From assembly GCA_948466345.1 (NCBI GenBank), contig CAOKAC010000013.1:1-37700 (forward strand): 37,700 nucleotides of DNA, written 5' to 3'. Source of the stretch: an uncultured Clostridia bacterium (lineage in GTDB: Bacteria > Bacillota > Clostridia > Oscillospirales > CAG-272). A model generated the notes under the pieces. It was not told the DNA's origin. It saw nothing but the letters and a program-made list of their open reading frames with translations, and searched no databases. Both the position numbers and the translations under genes were made by a program. This document shows positions 1-7,104 of the stretch, in pieces (the stretch's first letter is position 1; each line of letters opens with the position of its first letter).

Positions 1-1308
1 ACCTATGACAGCATGTATCCGGATTTGCTCACGTCCTATAACGGGGAGAGCATCTCCTATGGTACCGGCATCAACAAATCGCTGAATCCGATCCAGTACC
101 GTGGCTTCACTATGACCTGGACAAAGGGACGGCAGCTAGCAACAGCAGCAGGGAACGGAAAGACAATGTCCTTTACCTATGATCCGAAAGGAATCCGTAC
201 CAGCAAAACGGTAAACGGAATCAAGCACGAGTATTTGCTGGAAGGAACAAAGCTTCTGCGGGACGGATATACAGGAGCACTGTACCTGTACGACAATGAG
301 GAGCAGGTTTGCGGCATGGTATACCAGAATCAGGCGTACTACTTCTACAAAAATCTGCAGGGAGACGTAATCGCCATTACGGATGCAAAGGGAGCGGTAA
401 TTGCCAAATATTCTTACGATGCATGGGGCATGTGCACTATTACAGGACTAACATCGCTTGGCACTACGGTAGCAAACAAGAACCTATTCCGGTACCGGTC
501 ATACATCTACGATGCAGATTTGAAGCTGTACTACCTTCAGAGTCGATACTATGACCCTGAAACCGGCCGCTTTATCAATGGCGATGAGGTCGCTTACCTT
601 GGCATTGGCAATTCCTTTATTGTCTATAACCTCTTTGCTTACTGTGCTAATGATTCTATTAACCAACATGATTTATCTGGTATGGCACCTACCCGAGTTG
701 GTGTGCTTTATATGGACACAAGTCATAGCGAATTGTTAAATCGATTAAAAGCAACTATAGATGCTTATTTTAAAAATAATTTAGTATATGAAAGATATAG
801 GACAATTGGGAATTTTAGTCTTTTTAAGAAAGGCTGGGAAGCAGTTAAAAATTGCGATGTAATCATTATTGACCTACATGCATCACCAGAAAGATTAGTT
901 GATGATCAAGGAAGAGTTGTTTTAACAGCGTTACAGGCTCGCTCACTGCCCAATATTAAAGCTAAAGCGGTATTTTTAAATTGTTGTAATGCCGGGCATT
1001 ATGATTACCGAGGCCGTAATATTGCACGTGCTTTATCCTTTCATATTTGTGGATCCCTTTTTGCCAGCGATGGTACTGTATATTTTGGGTATAACGCTAA
1101 TTTGTACGATATAACATTTAGCTCCGTTGGAGATGAAACATGGGAAAATCTATGTAAAGCAGCATCTCCTAAAACTTTACGTAAAAAGAATTATGGATGG
1201 ATGCGGTATGAAAATCGTAAAAGCCCTAAACTGACAAGTAAAGATGTGCAATACGCTACAACATTTCCAAGATTTATGAATTATTTGAAAAGACATGGCT
1301 TGTACTGA
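1..1308 (+). CDS. Rhs/YD-repeat protein, C-terminal part, with caspase-like toxin domain (5' end outside window)
   Basis: The reading frame is open from base 1, so this is the 3' end of a larger gene; the ATG at base 13 is internal. Residues counted from that ATG: about 1-90 are YD-repeat sequence, and about 90-220 are the Rhs-associated core, with the motifs LYYLQSRYYDPETGRFING and YCANDSIN. After the core comes a variable C-terminal domain of about 205 residues. It contains IIIDLH (His289) and FLNCCNAG (Cys325), each after a hydrophobic strand, then FASDG. This order fits the caspase/CHAT/gingipain cysteine peptidase fold with a His-Cys dyad; the fold is inferred. Rhs proteins are known to deliver variable C-terminal toxins to neighbouring cells. 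The domain recurs in the cassette at 2102-3073 with the same His-to-Cys spacing of 36 residues. A membrane-anchored candidate immunity gene starts 16 bases downstream. Confidence 0.85.
   Translation, partial: TYDSMYPDLLTSYNGESISYGTGINKSLNPIQYRGFTMTWTKGRQLATAAGNGKTMSFTYDPKGIRTSKTVNGIKHEYLLEGTKLLRDGYTGALYLYDNEEQVCGMVYQNQAYYFYKNLQGDVIAITDAKGAVIAKYSYDAWGMCTITGLTSLGTTVANKNLFRYRSYIYDADLKLYYLQSRYYDPETGRFINGDEVAYLGIGNSFIVYNLFAYCANDSINQHDLSGMAPTRVGVLYMDTSHSELLNRLKATIDAYFKNNLVYERYRTIGNFSLFKKGWEAVKNCDVIIIDLHASPERLVDDQGRVVLTALQARSLPNIKAKAVFLNCCNAGHYDYRGRNIARALSFHICGSLFASDGTVYFGYNANLYDITFSSVGDETWENLCKAASPKTLRKKNYGWMRYENRKSPKLTSKDVQYATTFPRFMNYLKRHGLY
274..654 (+). repeat. Rhs core segment, copy 1 of a 381-bp direct repeat
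   Basis: Bases 274-654 are nearly identical to 2060-2440, at a constant offset of 1786. Most differences lie in the last 100 bases, around the core/toxin junction. Past 654 the two sequences diverge at once. This is the usual boundary between the conserved core and the exchangeable toxin tip in Rhs loci, so the repeat can serve as homology for swapping toxin ends (inference from known Rhs biology). Confidence 0.9.
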
Positions 1309-1323
1309 GAAAGGATAAAACGT

Positions 1324-1911
1324 ATGAAAAAACGTATAACATTTATTGGTATATTCGTAGTTTTAATTGTTCTTGCAATTCTCACAATTAGTCTGAATAC
1401 GTTCGGAAGCAAAAACTGGATCGAACAAAAAGCTAAAGTGCTTTTTATGGAAAATGGAGAAGATATGGATAAATCAGAGAAAAATACTGCAAAAGAAGTT
1501 TATACAATCCAGCCACTGATTACAGAATTTATAGAAGAATCTACTAGTAAAGGTGAATGGAATGAACTTCTAAAAGAAATTGTATTTCCAAGGAACTCTT
1601 ATATAAAGGGATGTCATGTAGAATCTTCAAAGCATCCTATTTGGGAAAGCCCAGATTTTTCCTATGTTTTTCGTGTAATTATACCTATAGATGAAGTAAA
1701 TAATTTTGTAAATACATTGACAGAAAGAAATTTTTATAGCTGTAATAAGAGTGTTATCCCATCTACATTTGGAGAGGTAGATTCGGAAAATGTATTATAT
1801 ACTTTCGAACGTGTATACGGGCTTTATAATGAGGGCTATCGTACAAGCGGAATTATCTCAATCTATATGATAGATGCAGGTAATGATTGCATCGTTTTAA
1901 TACAGGCTTAG
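1324..1911 (+). CDS. membrane-anchored protein, candidate immunity protein for the upstream Rhs toxin
   Basis: A 195-residue protein. Residues 1-28 have two lysines and an arginine followed by one hydrophobic segment, so it is either a single-pass membrane protein or has an uncleaved signal; the rest is soluble and probably outside the cell. It starts 16 bases after the Rhs stop, behind an AGAAAGGA ribosome binding site. It belongs to no family I recognise. It does resemble the 189-residue protein at 3083-3652 in its N-terminal anchor, in a FPxxxYI stretch, in IIP(I/L)xE followed by a helix, and in its C-terminal strands. Because both genes directly follow related toxin domains, cognate immunity is the likely role, by context only. 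Membrane anchoring would suit neutralising a peptidase at the envelope. Confidence 0.7.
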   Translation: MKKRITFIGIFVVLIVLAILTISLNTFGSKNWIEQKAKVLFMENGEDMDKSEKNTAKEVYTIQPLITEFIEESTSKGEWNELLKEIVFPRNSYIKGCHVESSKHPIWESPDFSYVFRVIIPIDEVNNFVNTLTERNFYSCNKSVIPSTFGEVDSENVLYTFERVYGLYNEGYRTSGIISIYMIDAGNDCIVLIQA

Positions 1912-1952
1912 TCACTAAAATTATAATCGGTTGTACTCTTTGTTTAAAGTTT

Positions 1953-1986
1953 ACAAAAGAGAAGGTATTTTATCTTCTCTTTTTGT
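1953..1986 (+). terminator. Rho-independent terminator after first toxin/immunity cassette
   Basis: AAAAGAGAAG (1955-1964) pairs with CTTCTCTTTT around 1974-1983, and a T-rich run follows. It closes the first cassette, and a new promoter begins at 1991. Confidence 0.75.
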
Positions 1987-1990
1987 ATAT

Positions 1991-2019
1991 TTGACAAAAA
2001 TGAGAAATGGCTATATAAT
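1991..2019 (+). promoter_or_regulatory. consensus sigma-A promoter of the orphan Rhs cassette
   Basis: TTGACA at 1991-1996 and TATAAT at 2014-2019 with a 17-base spacer, a perfect consensus. It lies between the terminator of cassette 1 and the truncated Rhs core at 2060. The orphan toxin/immunity unit can therefore be transcribed without the full-length rhs promoter. A related promoter at 3763-3791 precedes the third remnant. Confidence 0.8.
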
Positions 2020-2059
2020 ATTATAAAATTTATTTAGCTAAATTTGTTTTCAAATAATT

Positions 2060-2440
2060 GGAGCGCTATACCTGTACGACAATGAGGAGCAGGTTTGCGG
2101 CATGATATATCAGAATCAGGCGTACTACTTCTACAAAAATCTGCAGGGAGACGTAATCGCCATTACGGATGCAAAGGGAGCGGTAATTGCCAAATATTCT
2201 TACGATGCATGGGGCATGTGCACTATTACAGGACTAACATCGCTTGGCACTACGGTAGCAAACAAGAACCTATTCCGGTACCGGTCATACATCTACGATG
2301 CAGATTTGAAGCTGTACTACCTCCAGAGTCGATACTATGACCCTGAAACCGGCCGCTTTATCAATGGGGATGATGTACGGTATCTTGGCATTGGTAATTC
2401 CTTTATTGTCTATAACCTCTTTGCTTACTGTGCTAATGAT
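2060..2440 (+). repeat. Rhs core segment, copy 2 of a 381-bp direct repeat
   Basis: Matches 274-654, including the FYKNLQGDVIAITDAKGA stretch and the ETGRFING motif. Sequence homology starts abruptly at GGAGC (2060) after unrelated AT-rich DNA, so this copy lacks the rest of the rhs gene. That is the usual structure of an orphan rhs-CT module. Confidence 0.9.
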
Positions 2441-3073
2441 CCGGTGAACAGTATTGATCCTGACGGACATAAAAAAAGAAACTTATATATTATTTATTCA
2501 GAAAAGACAAAATTTTTGACACAAGACTATATTGCAGATATCAAAGATTACTTTTATAAAGACAATATTGTAACAACGCTTTTCAAAATTAAAGATACGA
2601 CCACTTTTAGAATTGCTTGGGCAACATTAATCGATCCAAATATTGTAATTATTGATTTACATGGGAATGAAAAGTCTTTGATGGACGGTATGGGAAATAC
2701 CATCCTAAGCGGATCACAGTGTAATTTACTTCCCAAAAGAACGATTCCTCTGCTGTTATTAACTTCATGTTATGCCAGTCATGTTACACTACGATCCCGT
2801 AGTATTGCTGCAAAGCTTTCTAAAAGAATCAATAAAGGTGGATATTTAGTTGCAAGCGATGGTCTTGTACGAACTTCTGATCCATACTATCCTGTAGCCT
2901 TGCAGTCTACTACGGATAAGTATTATTTTGAAGTAAAAAACAATAATACACCAAACGATGGATGGATCTTGTATCGCGGGGGAAGCCAAAGCGGTCGATA
3001 TAGAATGGGAATGTTTACATTAACTATACCTGGTCTATTCAATTATTTAAAAAAGAACAATCTATTTACATGA
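2102..3073 (+). CDS. orphan Rhs C-terminal module with second caspase-like toxin domain
   Basis: A 323-residue product if ATG 2102 is used; the frame is open back to a stop at 2039, and no strong ribosome binding site marks the start. Residues 1-120 are the tail of the Rhs core. Residues from about 121 are a toxin domain homologous to that of the upstream Rhs protein but clearly diverged. It has VIIDLHGN (His187), LLLTSCYASH (Cys223) and a VASDG motif; the His-Cys spacing of 36 residues is the same as in the first toxin. Both predicted catalytic residues are kept, so the domain is probably not decayed. It lacks the YD-repeat shell and any export signal. It may therefore be a silent toxin reserve for recombination into the full-length rhs, or may be expressed internally from the promoter at 1991-2019. 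Its candidate immunity gene follows after 9 bases. Confidence 0.8.
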   Translation: MIYQNQAYYFYKNLQGDVIAITDAKGAVIAKYSYDAWGMCTITGLTSLGTTVANKNLFRYRSYIYDADLKLYYLQSRYYDPETGRFINGDDVRYLGIGNSFIVYNLFAYCANDPVNSIDPDGHKKRNLYIIYSEKTKFLTQDYIADIKDYFYKDNIVTTLFKIKDTTTFRIAWATLIDPNIVIIDLHGNEKSLMDGMGNTILSGSQCNLLPKRTIPLLLLTSCYASHVTLRSRSIAAKLSKRINKGGYLVASDGLVRTSDPYYPVALQSTTDKYYFEVKNNNTPNDGWILYRGGSQSGRYRMGMFTLTIPGLFNYLKKNNLFT

Positions 3074-3082
3074 GGTAATAGT

Positions 3083-3652
3083 ATGAAAAAGCATTGTATA
3101 TGGGTTATTATAACGGCTGTAACCGCCATAATAATTGTATTTATAACTATATACATCTTTCATAGCTCACATGGTAAACCGCCTTCATCTGAAACCAGTG
3201 AAAGCGCGGGACGAATCCCTGTGTATTCCGATACTCTGTATCTTAAAAGCGAAGAGGAGATTACTCTTGAGTTTATAGAAAACATAGTTGATTTCGAATT
3301 TCCTGATGGGGCTTATATTGAGCAGGCTTATATAAAGGACTATGTAACAGATTATCCTGCTTATACGTATTTCACACAGCATTATGAAATAAAAATAATT
3401 GTTCCGCTTGCAGAAGCGGAGACGTTTATGGAAGCTTGCAGAAACCGTATGCAGGTAAGAGAGTTTACAAAAATGACTATTCAGCTATTGCCGCCTTGGG
3501 ATTCTTATACATACAAAGACGTTTCTTATTGTTTTGCCTCAGAAAACGTGATTTTCGATTATGAGTATGGAGGAAGATATTATCATACACATTATTCTTT
3601 AGATGTAATTATTGAGGAAGATAATTATACCATTCTTTTAGGAATAAATTGA
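3083..3652 (+). CDS. membrane-anchored protein, candidate immunity protein for the orphan Rhs toxin
   Basis: A 189-residue protein with a short basic start (MKKH) and one hydrophobic segment at about residues 5-28, followed by an acidic, soluble domain. The start has a GAGGTAATAGT ribosome binding region next to the stop of the orphan toxin. It is distantly similar to the protein at 1324-1911 in overall size, anchor, FPxGAYIE stretch, IIVPLAE segment and C-terminal beta strands. The two toxin/immunity pairs thus look like diverged duplicates. The immunity role is inferred from position and paired divergence; no known family is recognised. Confidence 0.7.
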   Translation: MKKHCIWVIITAVTAIIIVFITIYIFHSSHGKPPSSETSESAGRIPVYSDTLYLKSEEEITLEFIENIVDFEFPDGAYIEQAYIKDYVTDYPAYTYFTQHYEIKIIVPLAEAETFMEACRNRMQVREFTKMTIQLLPPWDSYTYKDVSYCFASENVIFDYEYGGRYYHTHYSLDVIIEEDNYTILLGIN

Positions 3653-3658
3653 CAAAAT

Positions 3659-3690
3659 AAACCCAGCTAAATTTTTAGCTGGGTTTATCT
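3659..3690 (+). terminator. Rho-independent terminator after orphan toxin/immunity cassette
   Basis: AAACCCAGCTAAA (3659-3671) is complementary to TTTAGCTGGGTTT (3674-3686), a 13-bp match with a very short loop, followed by ATCTTTT. Confidence 0.85.
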
Positions 3691-3714
3691 TTTCTATCAA
3701 GATCGGACTGTGGA

Positions 3715-3750
3715 GTATTAGTACATTGTACTCCCACAATGTACTAATAC
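3715..3750. repeat. perfect 15-bp inverted repeat
   Basis: GTATTAGTACATTGT (3715-3729) and its exact complement (3736-3750) flank a 6-base loop. No T-run follows, so it is not an ordinary terminator. It lies just upstream of the promoter at 3763 and may be an operator or the remains of a mobile element. Confidence 0.7.
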
Positions 3751-3762
3751 AGCCTCCTAAAT

Positions 3763-3791
3763 TTGACAAAATATGATAAAACATGTATAAT
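3763..3791 (+). promoter_or_regulatory. consensus promoter before third Rhs remnant
   Basis: TTGACA (3763-3768), 17 bases, TATAAT (3786-3791). The promoter resembles that at 1991-2019 also in its spacer, which suggests it was duplicated with a cassette. No intact gene follows on this strand. Confidence 0.7.
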
Positions 3792-3798
3792 CCAGATA

Positions 3799-3841
3799 AC
3801 TTCTACAAAAATCTGCAGGGAGACGTAATCGCCATTACGGA
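3799..3841 (+). pseudogene. 43-bp remnant of the Rhs core
   Basis: Bases 3799-3841 are identical to 341-383 and to the matching part of the second copy. The fragment encodes only part of the FYKNLQGDVIAIT stretch. It starts 7 bases after the -10 box at 3786-3791 and is cut off again after 43 bases. It is best read as the scar of a third orphan cassette that has been deleted. Confidence 0.85.
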
Positions 3842-3870
3842 GAAGGCTACGCTACCTTCCCCTTTTTATC

Positions 3871-4473
3871 TTATTTCAATGCTTCGAAATCTGCACTGCC
3901 ATGTCCGCATATAGGACAAATGTAATCTTGAGGCAGGGAAGCCCCCTCATATACATATCCACAAACTTTACAAACATATCCTGTGGCCTTTTTTTCAGGT
4001 TTTGGCTTGATATGCTCCTGATAATAGGTATACGTTACACTGGGAGCATCAGAAAGAATCACAGCCTCTGTTACATCAGCAAGAAAAATCAAATGACTGC
4101 TGCAATCCACAAAGCGAGTTACTTTCCCTGAGATATACGCATTTGTATATTCGTCAATATATTTGACGCCGTTTTCACTGCGCAGTCCTTGCCCCTCTGC
4201 AAACTTGTCCACTTTTTCGCCTTTTTGAAAACCGTAATGTTGGATAAGATTGAAGGGAACAGATTCTGTAAGAACAGATACGTTAAAAATACCTGTTTGC
4301 TGAATCATTTTACAAGTGTAGCTGTCTTTATTAACGGCAATAGCAACGCTTTGCGGATAGGAGTTTACCTGCATTACCGTATTGATAATACAGCCATTGT
4401 CTTTATCTCCTTCCTTGGCGCTTAAAACAAACAACCCATAAGGTACTTTAAACATTGCAGTATTGTCAATCAT
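3871..4473 (-). CDS. flavin reductase-rubredoxin fusion (high-molecular-weight rubredoxin type)
   Basis: A 200-residue protein. Residues 1 to about 155 form a flavin-reductase-like split-barrel domain (N-terminal VPYGLFVLSA, then NSYPQSVAIAVNKDS and a conserved HLIFLADV strand). Residues about 165-200 are a rubredoxin domain with two Cys pairs, YVCKVCGY and ICPICGHG, which bind one iron. Such fusions accept electrons from NAD(P)H through FMN and pass them to flavodiiron or peroxide-reducing proteins during oxygen detoxification in anaerobes (family knowledge). The start has an AGAGGG ribosome binding site 7 bases upstream. It is a single-gene unit, convergent with the Rhs remnants, with about 140 bp of AT-rich DNA between its start and the tRNA-Lys promoter. 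Confidence 0.9.
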   Translation of the reverse strand: MIDNTAMFKVPYGLFVLSAKEGDKDNGCIINTVMQVNSYPQSVAIAVNKDSYTCKMIQQTGIFNVSVLTESVPFNLIQHYGFQKGEKVDKFAEGQGLRSENGVKYIDEYTNAYISGKVTRFVDCSSHLIFLADVTEAVILSDAPSVTYTYYQEHIKPKPEKKATGYVCKVCGYVYEGASLPQDYICPICGHGSADFEALK

Positions 4474-4615
4474 TGGATACCCTCTTTTTTGATTAAAATT
4501 ATAGATTCATGTAAATACTATACCTATACGTAACGTAATATTTTCCATATCATATAAATATATTGCTATAAAAAAAAGATTATTCAAAAAACTTTCACTT
4601 TTTCAAATAAAGGTA

Positions 4616-4644
4616 TTGACAAATTTATACAAGCATGGTAAAAT
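4616..4644 (+). promoter_or_regulatory. promoter of tRNA-Lys
   Basis: TTGACA (4616-4621), 17-base spacer, TAAAAT (4639-4644), 18 bases before the tRNA. The 26-base block 4605-4630 containing the -35 box recurs with one mismatch at 14029-14054. Confidence 0.75.
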
Positions 4645-4662
4645 TAAAAGCACGTGAGGTTT

Positions 4663-4738
4663 GACCCATTAGCTCAGCTGGCAGAGCACATGACTTTTAA
4701 TCATGGTGTCCGGAGTTCGATTCTCCGATGGGTCACCA
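4663..4738 (+). tRNA. tRNA-Lys (anticodon TTT)
   Basis: A 76-base cloverleaf. Acceptor GACCCAT pairs with ATGGGTC; anticodon stem CATGA/TCATG encloses loop CTTTTAA with anticodon TTT at 4696-4698; the T-arm has GTTCGATTC; the CCA end is encoded. A terminator follows within 4 bases. Confidence 0.97.
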
Positions 4739-4741
4739 TAG

Positions 4742-4770
4742 AAAAAGCACAGTCAAGGACTGTGCTTTTT
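4742..4770 (+). terminator. terminator of tRNA-Lys
   Basis: AAAAAGCACAGTC (4742-4754) and its exact complement (4758-4770) form a 13-bp stem ending in five T. Confidence 0.9.
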
Positions 4771-4801
4771 CTACATAAAAATATTTGGGCAGGAGTAAGT
4801 T

Positions 4802-5042
4802 ATGTCCAGCGTATCCACTGATAAAGAAAAGTCAGAAAACAATTATTATATTTATGAAGATAACGATGGTCAGTTTAGCACAAAATTACTTACCGAAAAA
4901 CATTGTTTGTGCGTTTCAAAAAGAATGTCCTGGAAAATTTGATGCATTTAATCCAAAAGATATGACTGATAAAGCATTTAGAGAATTTGCAAACAAAGCA
5001 GAAGAGGACGGCTATAAGATTTATAAACTCATTCGACTGTAA
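4802..5042 (+). pseudogene. small hypothetical gene with a frameshift
   Basis: ATG 4802 has a good ribosome binding site (AGGAG at 4791-4795) and opens a hydrophilic, plausible frame for 46 codons, stopping at 4940-4942. From about 4900 a different frame (+1) stays open to 5042. It reads like the rest of the same protein, with FDAFNPKDMTDKAF and EEDGYKIYKLI. Each half looks like real coding sequence only in its own frame, so one indel near 4900-4925 is likely, in or near a run of five A. The joined product would be about 80 residues. I do not recognise the family. The second frame alone could only start with TTG 4785, which makes the first half unlike a protein, so I prefer a frameshifted gene or a sequencing error. 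Confidence 0.55.
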
Positions 5043-5049
5043 AATACAT

Positions 5050-5080
5050 AAAAAGGATTCTGTCTTCAGAATCCTTTTTT
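5050..5080. terminator. bidirectional terminator
   Basis: AAAAGGATTCTG (5051-5062) pairs with CAGAATCCTTTT after a TCTT loop. The A-run on one side and T-run on the other let it serve both the small gene on the plus strand and the pyrimidine operon on the minus strand. Confidence 0.85.
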
Positions 5081-5096
5081 CATGTTATAAACTATC

Positions 5097-6398
5097 CTAT
5101 CGAATCACATCATACACCAATGGCACATCCTTTGGCGGCGTATCAGAAAAGACGTATGCCGACAGCAGCTCTTCTTTTGCTGGCGCAAAAAAAGAAGTGT
5201 CATCTGTATAAAGCGTCGCTAGCAGTGCTCCCTTTGAAATGTTCTCGCCTCTCTTTGCCGCCAACAAGATACCCGCCCCCATTTGGATCTTATCCTCTTT
5301 CTTGTTCCTTCCTGCTCCCAGTAAAAGGGAAGCCTGCCCAATTTTCTGTGTATCTATATGGGAAATATACCCTGACTGGGGCGTATAAATCTCCATTTTA
5401 TGCTTTGCATGCGGAAGCAGAGAAAGATTTTCTACAATGCTTTCATCGCCGCCTTGTGCCCGAATCCAACCTTTGAAATATTTCAACGCTTTCCCACTAG
5501 AAAGGGCAGCGACAGCTTCTTTTTCCCAATGGACAGCACTCCCTCCATGAACCAGTGCCAACATTTCACCTGCCAGACGCAAGCAAATACTTTGCAAATC
5601 TTTTGGTCCTCGGCCACACAAAACAGCAATGGCCTCCTCTACCTCTAATGCATTTCCAACAGCGTTGCCAAGAGGCGTATCCATATCGGTTATGAGCGCT
5701 GTAACATTACGACTACAGCTTTTTCCAATAGAAACCATTATCTCTGCAAGAAGATGAGATTCCTCCAGTGATTTCATTAATGCGCCACTGCCCGTTTTTA
5801 CATCTAAAACAATATTTTTTGCACCTGATGCAATTTTCTTACTCATTACGCTGGATGCGATCAATGGTATGCTATCCACCGTAGCAGTCACATCCCGCAA
5901 GGCATATAGCTTGCTGTCCGCAGGAGCCAAAGCACCTCCTGCCTGTACAACACAGACACCTTGCGTCTGTGCTTGTAGGATAAAATTATCTTCGTCTAAA
6001 ATCGTTCTATATCCTGGAATAGATGCCAATTTGTCAATTGTTCCGCCTGTGTGCCCCAACCCTCTTCCGGACATTTTCGCTACATTTCCGCCTAATGCGG
6101 CTACCAGAGGCGCTACAATCAATGTTGTTTTGTCACCTACGCCGCCTGTGCTATGCTTATCTACAGAATTCTTTCCAAGGGAAGATAGGTCCAGCATACA
6201 TCCGCTGCGCGCCATCGCCATCGTAAGTGCAGTCGTTTCTGCATTTTCCATCCCACAAAAATATACAGCCATAGAAAAAGCAGCCATATGATAATCTGAC
6301 GCCTCTCCAGACATATAGGCGTCTATCAAATATTGTATTTCAGCATCAGAAAGCGTATGTCCAAGCTTCTTTTTTTCAATCAAGTCTGTTACTCTCAT
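5097..6398 (-). CDS. pdp: pyrimidine-nucleoside phosphorylase
   Basis: A 433-residue protein of normal length for the family. It has the thymidine/pyrimidine nucleoside phosphorylase signature SGRGLGHTGGTIDKL near residues 110-125 and the phosphate-binding KHSTGGVGDKT near residues 82-92. It cleaves uridine, thymidine or deoxyuridine with phosphate to give the free base and (deoxy)ribose 1-phosphate. It starts 4 bases after the stop of the cytidine deaminase gene, so the two are one operon: the deaminase turns cytidine into uridine and this enzyme splits it. The substrate range (Pdp rather than DeoA) is assigned from the Gram-positive setting and not from a specific residue. The product also fits the phosphopentose/hexose mutase traffic of the cell. 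Confidence 0.93.
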   Translation of the reverse strand: MRVTDLIEKKKLGHTLSDAEIQYLIDAYMSGEASDYHMAAFSMAVYFCGMENAETTALTMAMARSGCMLDLSSLGKNSVDKHSTGGVGDKTTLIVAPLVAALGGNVAKMSGRGLGHTGGTIDKLASIPGYRTILDEDNFILQAQTQGVCVVQAGGALAPADSKLYALRDVTATVDSIPLIASSVMSKKIASGAKNIVLDVKTGSGALMKSLEESHLLAEIMVSIGKSCSRNVTALITDMDTPLGNAVGNALEVEEAIAVLCGRGPKDLQSICLRLAGEMLALVHGGSAVHWEKEAVAALSSGKALKYFKGWIRAQGGDESIVENLSLLPHAKHKMEIYTPQSGYISHIDTQKIGQASLLLGAGRNKKEDKIQMGAGILLAAKRGENISKGALLATLYTDDTSFFAPAKEELLSAYVFSDTPPKDVPLVYDVIR

Positions 6399-6402
6399 GA
6401 TT

Positions 6403-6807
6403 TTATTTCTCCAACATATTTTTTTGAAAAGAAAGGGGAAGAAGTTCGTCTATTTTGTAAGATATAATTTGATCAACATTTTGCAAAACTACGCGAAAAT
6501 CATCTGTACAAAATTCCCGCAGCACCTGTCGGCAAATGCCGCAAGGAGGACATTCTACGTCTGTATAATTCACACCGCCACATACAGCAATTTTTACAAA
6601 CGAAGACTTTCCATTGGCAATAGCCTGATAAAGAGCCACTCGTTCTGCACACATAGTGGCACCATAAGAAGCATTTTCAATATTACAGCCCATATATATG
6701 CTCATATCACTGCAAAGAAGCGCCGCTCCAACTGCAAATTTCGAATATGGCGCATATGCATTTCCTCTGGCTTTTTTTGCCAACTGCATAAGTTCTGTGT
6801 CTGTCAT
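6403..6807 (-). CDS. cdd: cytidine deaminase
   Basis: A 134-residue protein, typical of the homotetrameric cytidine deaminases. It has the zinc and catalytic motifs CAERVA (near residue 54) and PCGICRQ (near residue 87), with three Cys ligands and the proton-shuttling Glu. YAPYSKFAVGAAL near the N-terminus is the usual substrate-binding stretch. It deaminates cytidine and deoxycytidine to uridine and deoxyuridine for salvage. It is first in a two-gene operon with the nucleoside phosphorylase, and a promoter with good consensus lies 57 bases upstream on the same strand. The start is preceded by GGGAG. Confidence 0.95.
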   Translation of the reverse strand: MTDTELMQLAKKARGNAYAPYSKFAVGAALLCSDMSIYMGCNIENASYGATMCAERVALYQAIANGKSSFVKIAVCGGVNYTDVECPPCGICRQVLREFCTDDFRVVLQNVDQIISYKIDELLPLSFQKNMLEK

Positions 6808-6863
6808 AATAATATAATTCTCCCATCCAGCTTTTTCTCTTAAGTCAAAATTTAATTTAATTT

Positions 6864-6892
6864 ATTGTATCGCTGTACCATTTATTTTGCAA
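6864..6892 (-). promoter_or_regulatory. promoter of the cdd-pdp operon
   Basis: Read on the minus strand: TTGCAA (6892-6887), 17-base spacer, TACAAT (6869-6864), reading into cdd at 6807. Confidence 0.65.
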
Positions 6893-6975
6893 GGTCTTTT
6901 CCAAAGATAACTCTTGCAAATATTATAAATATATGGTATTATATACAATCAATTAAAGAAATTCTACCCCATAGT

Positions 6976-7068
6976 TTTTCTTTTCTCAACGGCCGTAGGC
7001 CCTCATCTCAGCAGGGCAACAGGCCTGATCTCCCCGACGCGGTACCAATGCAATTATACAAAATGCAA
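6976..7068 (+). repeat. left 93-bp direct repeat of the element (candidate attL)
   Basis: Identical to 10707-10799, and matching 13044-13136 with one mismatch near its start. The repeat ends in CAATTATACAAAATGCAA, which holds a recombinase-type half-site ATTATACAAAA (7053-7063). An opposed half-site TTTTGTAAGCT follows at 7072-7082. After base 7068 the left and right repeats diverge, which places the crossover within or left of this point. Confidence 0.85.
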
Positions 7069-7104
7069 GAGTTTTGTAAGCTCCTGCGCTAATTGCCGCA
7101 GGCA

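Noticed and set aside
309..739. Short plus-strand frames inside the Rhs gene (81 and 62 codons), also repeated at 2095-2340
   Set aside because: Alternate-frame shadows of the conserved Rhs core; they recur only because the core is duplicated.
3842..3870. Terminator for the flavin reductase-rubredoxin gene from GAAGG/CCTTC
   Set aside because: Only a 5-bp stem and no T-run on the minus strand; not strong enough to call.
5869..6291. 140-codon plus-strand frame
   Set aside because: Antisense shadow of the pyrimidine-nucleoside phosphorylase gene.
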